A stretch of 64,000 nt of DNA, from positions 63,631,583 to 63,695,582 of the forward strand of contig CM070874.1 of assembly GCA_036365515.1 (NCBI GenBank), written 5' to 3'. Positions 1-12,234 of the stretch are shown piece by piece. Every line of letters starts with the position of its first letter. The stretch's first letter is position 1. The stretch comes from Torymus aiolomorphi. Taxonomy: Eukaryota > Arthropoda > Insecta > Hymenoptera > Torymidae. The notes under the pieces were generated by a model that saw nothing but the letters and a program-made list of their open reading frames with translations, was not told the DNA's origin and made no database searches. The position numbers and the translations under genes are program-made.

Positions 1-748
1 GACTTTCATTACTAGCAATATGTTTTGTCGAAATGATGGATACAAAGTTTAACTGTTCCCGCAAATGCATTATATTTAACGAGAAACTGCTCTTACGATA
101 CTTGTTATACACAGTAGTTTCATAATACTATCATTATACTTTTTCAAAAGTAAAAAATGTTACTTTTTTCAAATTTGTTTTAGACAGAATTTTAGCAAAT
201 AAATTACACGGAATGTTATACTGATTCAAATATGAGCATTTCTCCAAAACTTTTAACTTTTAGCTTCAAGAAAATTACTAAACTTATTTTTTTCTATTCT
301 AAGTACATAATACATATTCTAAGTACATTTTCTATTCTAAGTAAATAACAATAAAAAAGTGGTGCTCCTCAATATTAAATATAAGTTTTTCAGTAAAAAA
401 AATATAAAATAATTTAACTAGTTGTTAGATTTGTTTCTACGTCAAACACCTGAAAAAATTCATGTAATGATACTTGATTTACAACAAAAATGTTGTATTT
501 ATTTTTTTACTAAAATGCATATTTTTGCAATAGAAATGGTACGCGCGTGAAAGTAAACGCGTGCGAGTAAGCGTGAGCGTCTACATGATATAGACACACA
601 CTCACATACTAACACACGCATATGTGTGCAATCTTGTATTCGTGGATATTCGAACATAAAAATGCATGTAATATGTCACACCAATATGTTATGCTAGCGA
701 AACTATCCTTGAAAATAGATTTTCAAATTCAATATTAAATACCTATTA

Positions 749-1142
749 AGTAGACTTGCTATTTCTAACATTTATTCAATAACTTACATATCGATTGTAA
801 ATAATTGTATAATAGATACTTGCCTTCGGAGCGCTCCCGCGCTCCTTGATGGAAGGAATATCCACGTAAAACAAATTGCGTTTCGGAGACGTTTGGAAAA
901 AGTTTTGTTTCGTTTAAGTTTGGGAAAAAGTATGCAATGAAACAATGTCAAGCTTTCCAATTCATGATAGAACGTTTTTGAAAAGTTTAGCAAACGTTTC
1001 CCAAACTTTTCATTAATTAATTTTTGAAACTTTTCAAAAACGTTTTCAACAATCGATATATAATTTATTATAATACTTAATAATTGGGTACTTAATATTA
1101 TCGCACTTATTGAATAAGTACTCGAAATGGCAAGTCTACTCA
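749..1142. mobile_element. Short terminal-inverted-repeat element (MITE-like)
   Basis: The left end AGTAGACTTGCTATTTC, followed by TTATTCAATAA, recurs in reverse complement at the right end (AGTAGACTTGCCATTTCGA, then TTATTCAATAA). This gives two arms of about 35 bp with a few mismatches. The interior is self-complementary in parts (CAAACGTTT and GTTTTTGAAAAG motifs) and has no meaningful open frame. It also carries the motif at 818-850 (ACTTGCCTTC, GAGCGCT, CGCTCCTTGAT) that recurs at 30251-30282. It is probably a non-autonomous DNA transposon. Confidence 0.6.
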
Positions 1143-1554
1143 TACTAATTCATTTTCTGGATATTGATAAAATTGGTAAATATATCTGACCTTGTCTGAA
1201 GCTCAACAGCAACAAAAGTTATTTCCATAATATTTGTATAAATAATAATAACTATAAATTCATCCTGAGCACGAGATAATTCCACTCTGCCTTACTACTG
1301 TTGTTTGTAAAGAATACTATTGTGACTGACAAAAGTATCACGAATGTAATTATACATTTATCTTTCAATAAGACATGTCCTATTATAAAAGGAAATCACA
1401 ATTATATGACAAATGATTATCAATACTTTGTGGAAGGCCAGTTTCTTTTTTCTAAGGTAACTGTAGATTATTCGGCCATAAACATCTAATTCGTTCACAC
1501 GTTTTTTTTCGGGCCTTTATGAGAAAGGTTAAGGCCTGTACGTTCGTACGTAAT

Positions 1555-2054
1555 CAAGTTCCTCGATTAGCTTAACGAAACTTGGACGGATCGGAACGAA
1601 ATTTTTCTCAAAGGCTAAACTAATTGTACAAACCACTGCAAAATACAAAAACGTCAAAGCAATTAAAATTTTGAAAAAATCTATTTTTAACTGCAAACTG
1701 TATATAATTAACATTAATATGTAGTACAAATCTGACACATACATCTGTTAGAACTAATTAAAAAGTATCTTTTTCATGTTTGCCACGAGGAACATTTTTT
1801 GCTACGAGTTCCCCGATTAGCTTAATGAAACTTGCACGAATCGGAACGAAATTTTTATCAAAGGCTCGACTAATTGTACAAACCACTGTAAAATACAAAA
1901 ACGTCAAAGCAATTAAAATTTTGAAAAAATCAATTTTTAACCGTAAACTGTATATAATTAACATTAATATGTAGTATAAATCTGACACATACATCTGTTA
2001 AAACTAATTAAAAGGCATCTTTTTCATGTTTGCTACGAGGAACATTTTTTGCTA
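1555..2054. repeat. Two-copy tandem duplication, 250 bp period
   Basis: The unit at about 1555-1804 is repeated at 1805-2054 with a constant 250 bp offset: CGATTAGCTTAA sits near 1564 and 1814, and AACATTTTTT at 1791 and 2041. Identity is roughly 90 percent or more. The parallel open frames on the minus strand are a by-product of the duplication and not genes. Confidence 0.85.
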
Positions 2055-2131
2055 CGAGAAATATTTTTCAAAATAAAATAGTGAAAAACGATTAAAAAGA
2101 TAAAGAAATAGTCGTTTTTTAGCTATTACTT

Positions 2132-2232
2132 GACAGGATTTAATTGTATACAAAAATGTTCTACTTAAAAGATGCAGATAAGATTAAAAAAACCTTTTTC
2201 TTTTTAACATTTTCTTGTACAATTAAATCCTA
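2132..2232. repeat. Small hairpin-forming inverted repeat
   Basis: AGGATTTAATTGTATAC plus AAAATGTT on the left pairs with AACATTTT plus GTACAATTAAATCCT on the right, around a loop of about 45 bp. A related AGGATTTGATTTTATAC follows at about 2311. No function is evident. Confidence 0.5.
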
Positions 2233-3488
2233 ATTATAGACTGATAAAAACTATTTTAAACGCCTAAATACATGTAAAATGGTCGATTTTCGACTATAAT
2301 TTGAGAGGATTTGATTTTATACATTACGTTAGTGCCATAGTAGTGCGGTTGTGGCTTATATGTAAAAACAAAGTTTTTCTGTAAACAGGGGGGTTAGCGC
2401 AGCCAGCGAAGCGAGGAGTGCAAGAGGGGCATAGGCCTACAGTTTTATTTCGCCCTTAAAAAGGCTAATTTCATTTTTGAAGTTTCAGAATTTTTTTCTA
2501 TAGTGAAAGATAGTTTGATAGATGTTCAATAATCTTTGTTGAACAACATTATCGCTTAAAAAAAAAGAAAAAAACTTTTATGGATTAAATTCGGCTATTT
2601 AGCTACACATGACAAGGAAGTTAGTCAAATTAGTACTTTTCTGTCCTAAGCCGTCAAATCGCCCTTGATAGACTCAAAACTGTCCCTAAAACACGTACTT
2701 TACGAACACGCTCGTCAAAAGTCCTCTTTGAATACTTTTAGTACGTTTTCAATTTATTTCTTGACAGAAGAAGTACCATAGTTTGATGTCCACTTATTAG
2801 TTATTAGAAATACTAAACGTGCTTGCAGAAAAATACAAAAACTTTTCCACTTAAAGTGGTGGAATTAGTTAGAACTAAGTATCTCATATACGAATTTACT
2901 AATAAATGAATTACATACAACAAATGAAAATTACAAGAAAATTGGCTTGAAAAATTTCAAACTTTATGAAAAACGAGAGATAAAGATGTTTTTAATTGTG
3001 CATGATTTTTTCTGTATATTTTGTGACATAAGAAAGAAAAAAAATGCGTCCGGAAGGTGTGCCTTCAAAAAAAATTTTGACCAGTTTTGGGGACGTCTAA
3101 AGTTGAAATTATTTCTGTATTTCCTCATATGTTGATTTTTCAATTTGTATATAATTTATCGAATGGAAATTCTATACACTAATATTGCAATATTAATTAC
3201 CGTTCAACTCCTAATATATATAATTGTTATATTTATATCATTACCATCTTCAGTAAAGTATGAATTTTATTTTAAGTATTCTTTTTATCGTAAGAATAAA
3301 GACGAAATCCTTTCTCTTCTGAAACAATCCAAGAAATAGTCGCACTTTCGCAGCCCTCGCGAGGGCATTTAAATTTTATTAGACGGCCTGGCGACTTTGG
3401 CTCGGCCGTTCCCATACCCTTTTACCCTGCTCCGACTCTTTCGCGCATCCTCACCCCCTAATTCCGTCACGTTTGCCTGTCCCCACAG

Positions 3489-4573
3489 GACTTCCTGGAG
3501 CTAAGGGGCGCGCCGGAGGCGCTCGAGACCTTTTGCCAGCAGCACAACTACACCTTGGCTGTTCTTATAGGCCTCAATCTAAAGGACAACACTGCAACGC
3601 GCGACATCGCCGTCTACTCGACGTCCGGCTCCGACGTAGCGGCCAACAAGGTAAGCGAATTTTCGTTCTTTTTGTACAGCGACAGCCCTTTTCCCGACGA
3701 CGCGCTGCAGATGGAAAAATATTTCGTTCGAAAGAAAGAGAGAGAGCGGTGAATGGGTGCGCGCGCGCGGATGTCGAGGGGGGGAAGGAACAATGGTGAT
3801 ATATCTTCGGGTTGCTTCCGTTTGGACGTTTATCGCTGCCTTATTGAAAAGTGAAATTTATAGCTTTGATTTTACAAAGATAATGAAAAAAGTCCACGCG
3901 CGGTGAGCTGAAGGGGGGATAGGTTAGTTGGTTAAATCTGATACCTGTGTAAATGTTTTTTAAAGCTTGATTATGACAATCTGATTAGTTTGTGCATTAA
4001 AATCGTTTTTAAGATCAATTACGGTAATATTCGTTGGAGTTTTATCACGATATACGGTACAATGCGAATTTCATTATCAAATAATTACGCAGAGACAAAG
4101 AATTAAACTGAAGAACAACGTCTGGCAAATTGAAGCTCGTGTTTCTTGAAAGGGAAATCAATACCGAGCGGCCAAAGTTTTATCCTATTTATATTTACAA
4201 GGAAGATTAAATACAATTATATAGGAATTGCAGAGGGGGCTCGATTATACAGCAGCCAAATTAGCCAATCGGAAACTTCCATTTCAGCACAATCCCGGCC
4301 AGACGACGAGGAGAGCGCGCGCGCAAGAAAGAACTCGGCTCTGGTATAGCTCCGATTCCCATCCCTTTACCGAATTAACGATACGTCTATCAGGAAGCAA
4401 TTTGACAACTTACCGACAGCCTTTTTACCCCTCCGCATCTCTCTCCCTCTCTCTCTGTCTTTCTTTCGTGCCCTCTCTTCTTTTTCTTTCAATTTCTCTT
4501 TCAGCAGGTCGCCTCCGTCGTCACACAGCGCGTCTGTCTCGGAATTTCTTTTCCTCGCCGCAGTCCTCTCGAG

Positions 4574-4609
<36 letters not shown>

Positions 4610-4694
4610 TGCCTTTATCCCTTTTCCATACTTCAGACGTGTACCTCTTCTTCGCCTCCTTCTTCTCCCGTTCTTCGCCACTCTTTTCCTCCCT

Positions 4695-4741
<47 letters not shown>

Positions 4742-7063
4742 ACTCTCTTGTACAGTCACGCGAAGTTTCGAGTGTCACGTTGATTTTAAGAGGGCTGACG
4801 CCGTCGGTCCTGAATCTACTCGAGTGCCTACGCGCGAGTGAGAAAGTGCGCGACAGAGAGAGTGAGGGGGGGGGGGGGTAGGATAGTGAGTGAATCGCGC
4901 GCAATGCCCCGTACGTACGTATATACACACACCAAGTGCCGGAAATTAAAGTCAGGATGTTCCATATAAATGCACGGAAATGAAAGTTACGATTTCCCAT
5001 TCCATCCTTCACGCTCTCTCTCTCTCTTGCTCGGTACCCCCGCCCACCTTTCAAGCCCTTCTCGCGCTCGATTCTCGATTCGCAGTGTCGCATCCACACT
5101 GATTTCACCAGCCCCCTTCCCTTCTCTCCCCCCGTGAACCGACGTCGGCGTTCGCGTGATGCATTGCGCTTCCTTATACATGTATACCGAAAGGGAGGTC
5201 TTGATTTCTCATTGTCGTTCACGTGTTATGAATAGCGTAGTACGCGCCGGTCCTTCGAATTATACCCATTATACACGGGGCGTGCGAGCGATTTCATTTT
5301 AGTCGCGCGTTTATCACTCATCTGCTTTAGCCCGGGCTGTTATGGCAAGGATGCGTTACGCTGCTGGGATACCGTGAAATTGAATATGTTCGCTCGACGT
5401 GGATGTATACGTGGCTGTATATATATACATGGTGTTTACAGTGCGCGAAGTTTGATTGGGTTTCTGGTTTATTGGTCATTGCGTATATATGGGCTTGATT
5501 GAAAAATGTGAATAACTGTTTTTTGTCTTTTTTTTGTTAATTATTATATATTTTTCATTTAAAATTGATATATCGTTACCAGGGCTCATACATTTTTTGC
5601 ACGTAATTCGAGGATGATTACAATGTTTTTTAATAATAATTTTATTTTCACTTTATATTTTAAGTATAATAACAATTCTTAATTTAATTGAGATGAAATG
5701 TTAAAAAAAAGGCAATTTATCGGTTTTAGTATGATTAACTTGTTCTCGAATATCGTACGTTACATATTCATAAGTAATTAACTACAATTTAAATGAAGAT
5801 ATTTCATCAATTGTAAAGATTATTTATAGTTAAACGTATATTTGTAGTTAGAGAATGTTTAAATTTTTGTTATGTATAAGACGACGACCTTTTTTAAATT
5901 TACGTTTTTTCAAACGTACACTGTTAAAAGGATTTGCATTAAATTTAATGAACATGTAAATGAAGCAAATTTCAAGTATGTAAATTAAAACCAAATTAAT
6001 GAAATTACCTGAAAATAAATGTGCAAATAACTGAAAATTAATGCAAATCTGCATTACAATTAAGGCAAATCAGCATTACAATTAATGCAAACGTGCATTA
6101 GAATGTCTGAAAAATCTGGATGGAAATCTGCATTGTAATTAATGAAAATCCGCATTACAATTAATGCAAATTTGCATTAAAATTTATGCAAATTTACATT
6201 ACAATTAATGCAAATCTGCATTACATTTAATGCAAATATGCATTACAATTTATGCAAATCTGTAATGTACTGTAAATGTACTAGAAAATTTCATCGCTGC
6301 ACATTAAAAAAAATTCCCGTAAACTGGATTTACAATTGAATGCATATTTGAAATTTCTACCAAAAGACGTCATACTAATAAAATTGTACTTGGGTCAAAA
6401 CATTATTTAATTTGTTGAAAAATATTTTTTTTCTTTTTATTCAACAAATTATTTTTTTATTTTGCGTAAATAAAAAATTTTTAGAAAATGTAATAATGCT
6501 ACACAGTTTGTAGTGGAAATTATTTAGTTTGATTCAAATTTTATTATATATGTTTACTTACCTCACTTTTTTTTTAATTCCAGCAACAATGTTAATTTAT
6601 GCATATAACTTTTTAATATTATAAATTTTCGCATTTTCATTAAAGAACTTGTAACTCTTTAATTAATCGCATTTTTATTATCGCAGAAAAAAACTTACAT
6701 AAAATTTTCGACCTAACCGGGAATCGAACCCGCAAACCTTGGGTTACTACGCACGCACGCTATCCGTTACGCTATCGCTCGCTTGAAGAAGTTTGACATT
6801 TTCATCTACATAAGGTGCATTATCCATATTAATACAATTAATATTACATTTTGATTATTCAACTAAAATATTAATGGCTTTTAAGAATTATTTATTTAAA
6901 CAATATTTTAAGTAAACGAGTTCGATTTTATGTAAACTTAATTAAGTTGATGTGAAATACCGACATAATTTTTGAACGTGTACATCTTATGCAAATACTA
7001 ATAGAATTACTCAAAAAAATTTAAGAGTATAGTATTTACATATATGGAGCGCCTGACAATCCT

Positions 7064-7098
<35 letters not shown>

Positions 7099-9618
7099 TT
7101 AGAAATTATTTAATTAAATAAAAACCGCAATGCCGGTAAGTAGGAATTTGCATTTGTATAATTTTGATCTAGTTTTTAAACGAGCATATCTGATGGAAAT
7201 GCTAATAAAATCACTCAAAAAAATTTCTGAGCATAGTATTTACATATACGGAGCGCTTGACAAAATTGTTTTTCTAGATAAACGTCTGAATATTAATTTC
7301 ATTATTTAATAAATTAACTTTTCAAACATTGATTTGGCAAAACACAATTTTCACGCCCTCCGTACATCCAAATACTATACTCAAAAATTTTTTTCGAGCG
7401 ATTCTATTAGTACTGTCATGAGATATACTCTTTGAAAAATTGGATCAAAATGACAAAAATGCAGATTCCTACTTATTGACATTACAATTTTTATTTAATT
7501 AAAAAATTCCAAAACATTTATTTGGAAAAACACAATTTTCACGCCTTTCGTATATGTAAATACTATACTCAGAATTTTTCTGAAGCGATTCTATTAGTTT
7601 CTGTCATGAGATTTTCTTAAAACAAATTTAAACTAGATGCGATAAAAAATTTCTTTTTGATAGTAAAATTTAAGGCATATTTAATTGTAATTCAATGTAA
7701 ATATTCATTAAAATTAACACATTTCCTGTAAAAAGTATATAAATTTTATGTAGATGCATTAAATTTGTCTTGCTTTAACAGTAATCTTTATGCCCTTGCA
7801 TAGTAGTATTTATGAAAATGTTTATAAAATTAAAAGAACAATAACTTAAATGCAATTCTCAGTACTGGAATAGACTTTCTTGTTATATGTCATGAAATTT
7901 CATGTAAAATTAATTAAATTTTTAATATCATCACATTAATTTTAATGCACGTGAACTGTATTATGCGGATGCCCTGGTAGAAAATAACGCAACCAAAATG
8001 GCTTAACTGCAACTGTTGGCTAATCTTTTTGGCCAACGAATAACAAAAATATTAACGAACGGTCGACCAGTGGATGGTGAACTATCGATAATTAAAAGCA
8101 TCGAATGCGTGGACTAGGTCTTTGGGGTGGCCGATTGGTGAACGGATGGTGAACGGTTGGTTACCATTTTTATCAGGGTGGTAAAGAAATTCCATGGATC
8201 GCTAGCCAAATGTAGTGCTCAGAACTGGAATATCCTTTTTCATTTTGTCATAAAATTTCATGTAAAGTTTATTAAATTTTTAATATCATCACATTAATTT
8301 TAATGCACGTGAACTATATTATTTATGCGAATGTGAATGAAATTCAATGGATCGTTACACAAATTTAATGCTCAGTACTGGAAAAGCCTTTTTCATTTTA
8401 TGTCATGAAATTTCATGTAAAGTTTATTAAATTTGTTTCATATTCACATTAATTTTAATGCACGTGAACTGCATGATTTGTGTTTATGTACATGAAGTTT
8501 AAAGCATGGTACTTTAAATTTAATGAGCATTAGTTGATTTAATTATTCGTATAATGTAATGAAATATTATGAAATGTAATTAAATTTCGTTATCTTCAAC
8601 ATTAATTTTAATGCACGTGAACTGTAATTTTTATCATCATGTTCATTAAACTTTGTGCATAAGACATTAATTTTAATTTACACTCGTAATTTTCATGCAA
8701 TACAGATATTTCATGTACTCGTACAATAATTTTAATGTACTTTCATTAATATTGTATGGATTTACATTAATTTTATGGTAGATGTGCATGAAATGATATT
8801 TAAGTTACAAATTCATGAAAATTAATGCACGAGTGTACATTAAAGGTGCATTAAATTTAATGATATTTTTAACAGTGTAATCATTGCTCACTATATTCAA
8901 AATCCCGATCATTTCTCACGAGTAGGTCCACACATCTACATTACAAACTTTTGAATAGACGAGGTCATCATCATCGCACTTCTCGCATCATCATTAAAAA
9001 CTGCAACTTCCTTCGCCATAAACCATCATTACTCGCATCTCCCGAAAACCCAGCCCCTTCCCCCCTAGACAAACTTTTTCGCCCCTCCATCGTGCACCGC
9101 CTCTCATAACGCAATCTCCACTCCCGCAACTACTACTCAGGAGAGTCCAAAGTAAACGCACTCCGCTTCTTAGATTCATATAAATTAGCTCAGCGCGCAC
9201 GCAAACTTCCCCGCTGGAGTATAGTACATCTCTCTATATATATATACATACACCCGTCGACTCTAACGCACGTGTCTGTACGTATATACGACGTCAACCC
9301 CCATCCACCTCTCGTTTCTCTCTACGCGCGCGGTACACGACGAGCAGCAGCAGCAGCAGCAGCACACTATACCCGTCTCTAAACGCAGCCACTCGTCTCT
9401 CCTTTCAGCTAATCGAGGCCCTGACAGCGTCGACCAGCCCGAGCCTCCAGCTGACGGAGGCGAAACGCGTCGAGCAGCAGCAGCAACAGGGAAGCAGCGT
9501 AGTGACGGCGGCTGCGACGGCCGGAGGAAAGTTGTTGGTGCTGTACAAGCAGGCCAACGTGCGGGCCTCGCGCAAGCAAATACTGCCGATTATACAAAGT
9601 GCGTCGCTGTCGGCCTAG
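3489..9618 (+). CDS. prune: Exopolyphosphatase / phosphodiesterase Prune homologue, last two exons (partial)
   Basis: Seen: exon 3489-3650 (54 codons, after CCCCACAG, before GTAAGC) and terminal exon 9409-9618 (69 codons plus TAG, after CCTTTCAG). Both are phase 0 and join into 123 residues. The residues match the C-terminal DHHA2 domain of Prune: FLELRGAPEALETFCQQHNY parallels the vertebrate FL-x-FCQxHxY segment, and ANVRASRKQILPIIQ parallels the conserved VSRKKLLPLLQ end. Family knowledge: Prune is a cytosolic DHH-superfamily metal-dependent phosphohydrolase that hydrolyses short-chain polyphosphate and cyclic nucleotides; the metal-binding DHH half is N-terminal and lies off the window. 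Between the conserved blocks is an insertion with five glutamines and an Ala/Gly-rich run, probably lineage-specific. The 5,758 bp intron carries a GC/CT-rich block and a 3 kb inverted-repeat element. Confidence 0.92.
4250..5480. other. GC-rich, CT/GA-tract-rich block in the prune intron
   Basis: Composition jumps from AT-rich to GC-rich, with repeated CTCTCT runs (4582-4608, 4699-4738), many CpG dinucleotides and a G run near 4866. Long open frames on both strands here consist of Ser/Leu or Arg/Glu dipeptide repeats and follow from the CT tracts, so they are not genes. The same kind of block recurs through the right half of the window. GAGA-factor-type binding sites would be expected in such DNA, so an intronic regulatory role is possible but only inferred. 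Confidence 0.35.
4699..4738. repeat. (CT)n microsatellite
   Basis: An uninterrupted CT dinucleotide tract of about 40 bp, inside the GC-rich block of the prune intron. Confidence 0.95.
6711..6784 (-). other. tRNA-like (A box/B box) sequence, probably a tRNA relic
   Basis: On the minus strand a B-box-like GGTTCGATTCC within GCGGGTTCGATTCCCGG is preceded by a D-arm-like TAGCGTAACGGATAGC at roughly the right spacing. The T-arm nearly pairs. The acceptor 3' strand TTAGGTC has no matching 5' strand and no clear anticodon arm forms. This is not a functional tRNA gene; a tRNA-derived repeat (SINE head) or a decayed tRNA is more likely. Confidence 0.4.
6942..7620. mobile_element. TTAA-type segment (family R2) nested in the R3 element
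   Basis: It begins TTAAGTTGATGTGAAATACC, the same start as the element at 43894 (TTAAGGTGATGTGAAATACC). Inside are repeated units containing ATAGTATTTACATATA and GGAGCGC at about 7030 and 7230. Inverted copies of the same unit (CAAATACTATACTC) lie at about 7370 and 7560, so the segment folds back on itself. An A run of about 27 bp lies at 7069-7095. The right boundary is not clear. Confidence 0.55.
7972..8178. mobile_element. Small CCCTGG-terminal insert (family R4-like)
   Basis: It starts CCCTGGTAGAAAATAACG and ends near TTTTATCAGGG, so the termini are inverted with mismatches. Internally GGATGGTGAAC occurs twice, once followed by TATCG and once by GGTTGG. It appears inserted into the AT-rich repeat array of the surrounding element. 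Confidence 0.45.
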
Positions 9619-10064
9619 ACCAGACACGCCGGGGGTTGACCCGCGCGGCAGAGAGCCAGGGAGAGAACAGTGGAACAGAAGGGTAGAGAGAGCGAGCGAG
9701 GGAGAGTGGAACGAACTGCCGAGCTGTGCAAAAGCGGCCCACTGTGCAAATAGCCGAGCGCACGCGCGCGCCACCATTAAACGAATTAACATGTGGTAAT
9801 TATTAGCACCCAGGCGCACTCTGGCCCCCGACGCCGGCGGCGCAGAGTTTGTTCGTATATACCAAGCAGTATGCCGGTTGACTGGTTGACTGACTCGCTG
9901 CTTTTTTGTGATTACCGTATGGGGCTTTTTAATTTTGGAGTCGAGTGGGGTATTTGTGTTTGTCTGCTCTCTCTCTCTCTCTCTCTCTCTTTCTCCCACT
10001 CTCTATCTTTTTCTGATTTGATTGTATTGTGTGACAGTATTTCTGCGGTTATGTAAACAGACGG

Positions 10065-10070
10065 AATAAA
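10065..10070 (+). terminator. Putative polyadenylation signal of prune
   Basis: AATAAA lies 447 bp after the prune stop codon. The 3' untranslated stretch contains a (CT)n run (about 9967-9991) and no better upstream signal that I noticed. Confidence 0.5.
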
Positions 10071-10400
10071 TTGATTGGTAGTGGACGAGCGGTTTTTAAT
10101 TCGTTGCCGAAATTCTTATATTTTTTCAGCTTTCAACGCAGCCCGTCGTATTCATTAAACTAATGAAAAATAAATAATCATCCATTATAAAGTTTGCTGG
10201 GTACTGAAATATTATTGAAAATTTATACTAGAAGTACAAAGATGAGAAAATATTGCGGTAAAAAATATATTGATTAATTGATGGTTAAGAAATATAAACA
10301 CATAAATTATGAAACAAAAATAATTTATTTTCGTCTCAAACTAATGGTTTTAGAAGTGCACATAAATTCTTTATAGTTTTTCCTTTTTCTTTGACCTAGA

Positions 10401-12168
10401 AAAAAACCGCTGCCAATTCATTGGCCCGTGGCTTCCTCAAAATTAATTTGCTTATTCCTTTAATAACAAAATTTATAATTTTTGCAACAATTTATGACAT
10501 AATTATAATTAAATTCATTTATGAAGATTAAAAATTATTAATTTTTAAATTATGTATAAAATATGAATAAAATTATAGGTATGATTTTTTTTAAATTATG
10601 TGTGAAAAATAAATAAAATTATTGATTGTAATATTATCGTCAAAACCTTTTAAAATTCCTAAATAACCTTTACTTCAAATTATATTTTCTTTGTGAAATT
10701 TCACACATAGGGTACTTGTCTCTAGTAGTATGCCTGTCCGTATTTGCGTGCTCTTTTTGGAATTTCCGATGTAAGAAAATGGTTCTAACCTTAAAAATAA
10801 TAAATGGCTATTACAAAACAAAAGCAGGTATACAACACGCGCGCATCACCGCATAGCGTATAGCACATGTCATTTCCATTTTCTAGTATACATAAATGCA
10901 TTCCCGAATAATTACGATTTTAAAAGAGGGCTAAAATAGTTTTAACCTCAAATATCTCTGAAATTCATAAACGAATTTTTTTACCCTAAGAACTTTTCTA
11001 ATAAATAATATACAAATTCTGCATCTCCACCAGATTTCAAAGAAATTAAAACAATTTTAATGTAGTTATATCGTGCGACAACAAAGAAAGTCATTTTCAA
11101 AAATACTAGACTTTTAAATATCAAACATATCAAAAAATAACCATATAACCTGGATGAAATTTTACACAGATATTGCCTATATTTCATACAAAATAGTCTA
11201 TAAATTTCAAGCTGATACATGAAGTTGTCATTGAGAAATTACGATTTTGAAAAAAACCTTAAATATCTCTAAAAATCATGAGACAATTCTTTTACCTAAA
11301 GGACTTATACGATAATACATAGACTCTACATCTCCAAAAAATTTCAACATGATTAAACCAATTTCTGCTTCCTCTAGTTATCATGCGACAAAGAAAATAA
11401 CTTTGTAAAATACGAAAATTTTCAAAATCAAATATCACAAAGAGTAATCGTACGATCTTGATGAAAGTTCGCACACATATTATGTATATCACATACAAAA
11501 TTGTCTATAAATTTGGAGCTGATACATGGAGCCGTTCTCGAGAAATTACGATTTGAAAAAAGATTAAAACAATTTGAACCTCAAATATTTCTGAAATTTT
11601 TGGACTAATCATTTTGCCCAAAGAACTCGACCGAGAGCTATCAAAAATCTACCTCTGCAAGGAATTTCAAAGCGATTATGTCAAATTTTACTCCCGTAAT
11701 CGTTGGATATGCAAAACTAACTTTTTCACATTTAAATATTTTTCTCAAAAACTAGTCGACAAAATGAATTCAAATTTTTACAGATTACAGCTATTTATAT
11801 TCTGCATTACGATGATTTTTCTCAAGAAAATTGACCGTTTAGTTTAAGAGCTATAAGCTTTAAAAAAAAACACATTTTTGTTAATAACAAAAGAACCGTG
11901 ATAGCTAGAATTTTTTTTTTTAGAAAATATAGGTATTTTAATGCTTTTTCGAATGCTATCTATTCGATTCAAATATCTCGATCTTATCATTAAAAAAAAG
12001 CAAAAATCAATTTTGAGAAAATCGAAAATTCGAAATAAAACAAAAACGCATCGTCAAATCAAAAAACGAATTTTTGACCCGCCATCATACAAAAAAAAAA
12101 AAAAATGAGACCTGTCCGGTCAAATCGATCGAGTAGAAGCTGAGATCACACCAGGCGTACACACACAT

Positions 12169-12234
<66 letters not shown>

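Larger units (their letters stand above)
1..3488. other. AT-rich intronic sequence upstream of the visible prune exons
   Basis: There is no credible coding exon here. The open frames are short, AT-biased and match nothing I know. By position this is presumably an intron of the prune gene, whose next exon begins at 3489, with the earlier exons off the left edge. It holds an inverted-repeat element (749-1142), a 250 bp tandem duplication (1555-2054) and a small hairpin (2132-2232). From about 3360 the base composition becomes GC-richer, with a pyrimidine-rich stretch leading to the CAG acceptor at 3486-3488. Confidence 0.6.
5919..8877. mobile_element. 3 kb inverted-repeat element with CACTGTT termini in a TA target (family R3), with nested insertions
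   Basis: The left terminus TA-CACTGTTAAAAGG, followed by CATTAAATTTAATG, is mirrored at the right terminus by CATTAAATTTAATG and TTTTTAACAGTG-TA. TA flanks both ends (5917-5918 and 8878-8879), as in Tc1/mariner-type insertions. The interior is built from degenerate repeats of the ATTAATGCAAATCTGCATTACA type (5930-6290) and of the TTTCATGTAAAGTTTATTAAAT type (7890-8660). It contains no transposase frame, so it is non-autonomous or an array grown by internal duplication. Nested inside are a TTAA-type segment (6942 to about 7620) and a CCCTGG-type insert (7972-8178). The same termini bound the small element at 44172-44432. Confidence 0.7.

Noticed and set aside
4228..4881. 217-codon frame in the prune intron
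   Set aside because: Made of Ser/Leu dipeptides from (CT)n tracts; it is inside an intron and mirrored by Arg/Glu frames on the opposite strand.
6050..6290. CRISPR-like spaced repeats (ATTAATGCAAATCTGCATTACA)
   Set aside because: The units are contiguous, AT-rich and degenerate with no unique spacers, and the genome is eukaryotic. They belong to a transposon-type array.
9409..9999. 196-codon minus-strand frame over the last prune exon
   Set aside because: Antisense shadow of the GC-rich prune exon and the CT tract; the plus-strand exon has clear homology and splice sites.
10981..11498. Two similar minus-strand frames (79 and 68 codons)
   Set aside because: They are parallel readings of the diverged internal units of about 310 bp in the R1 repeat, not paralogous genes.
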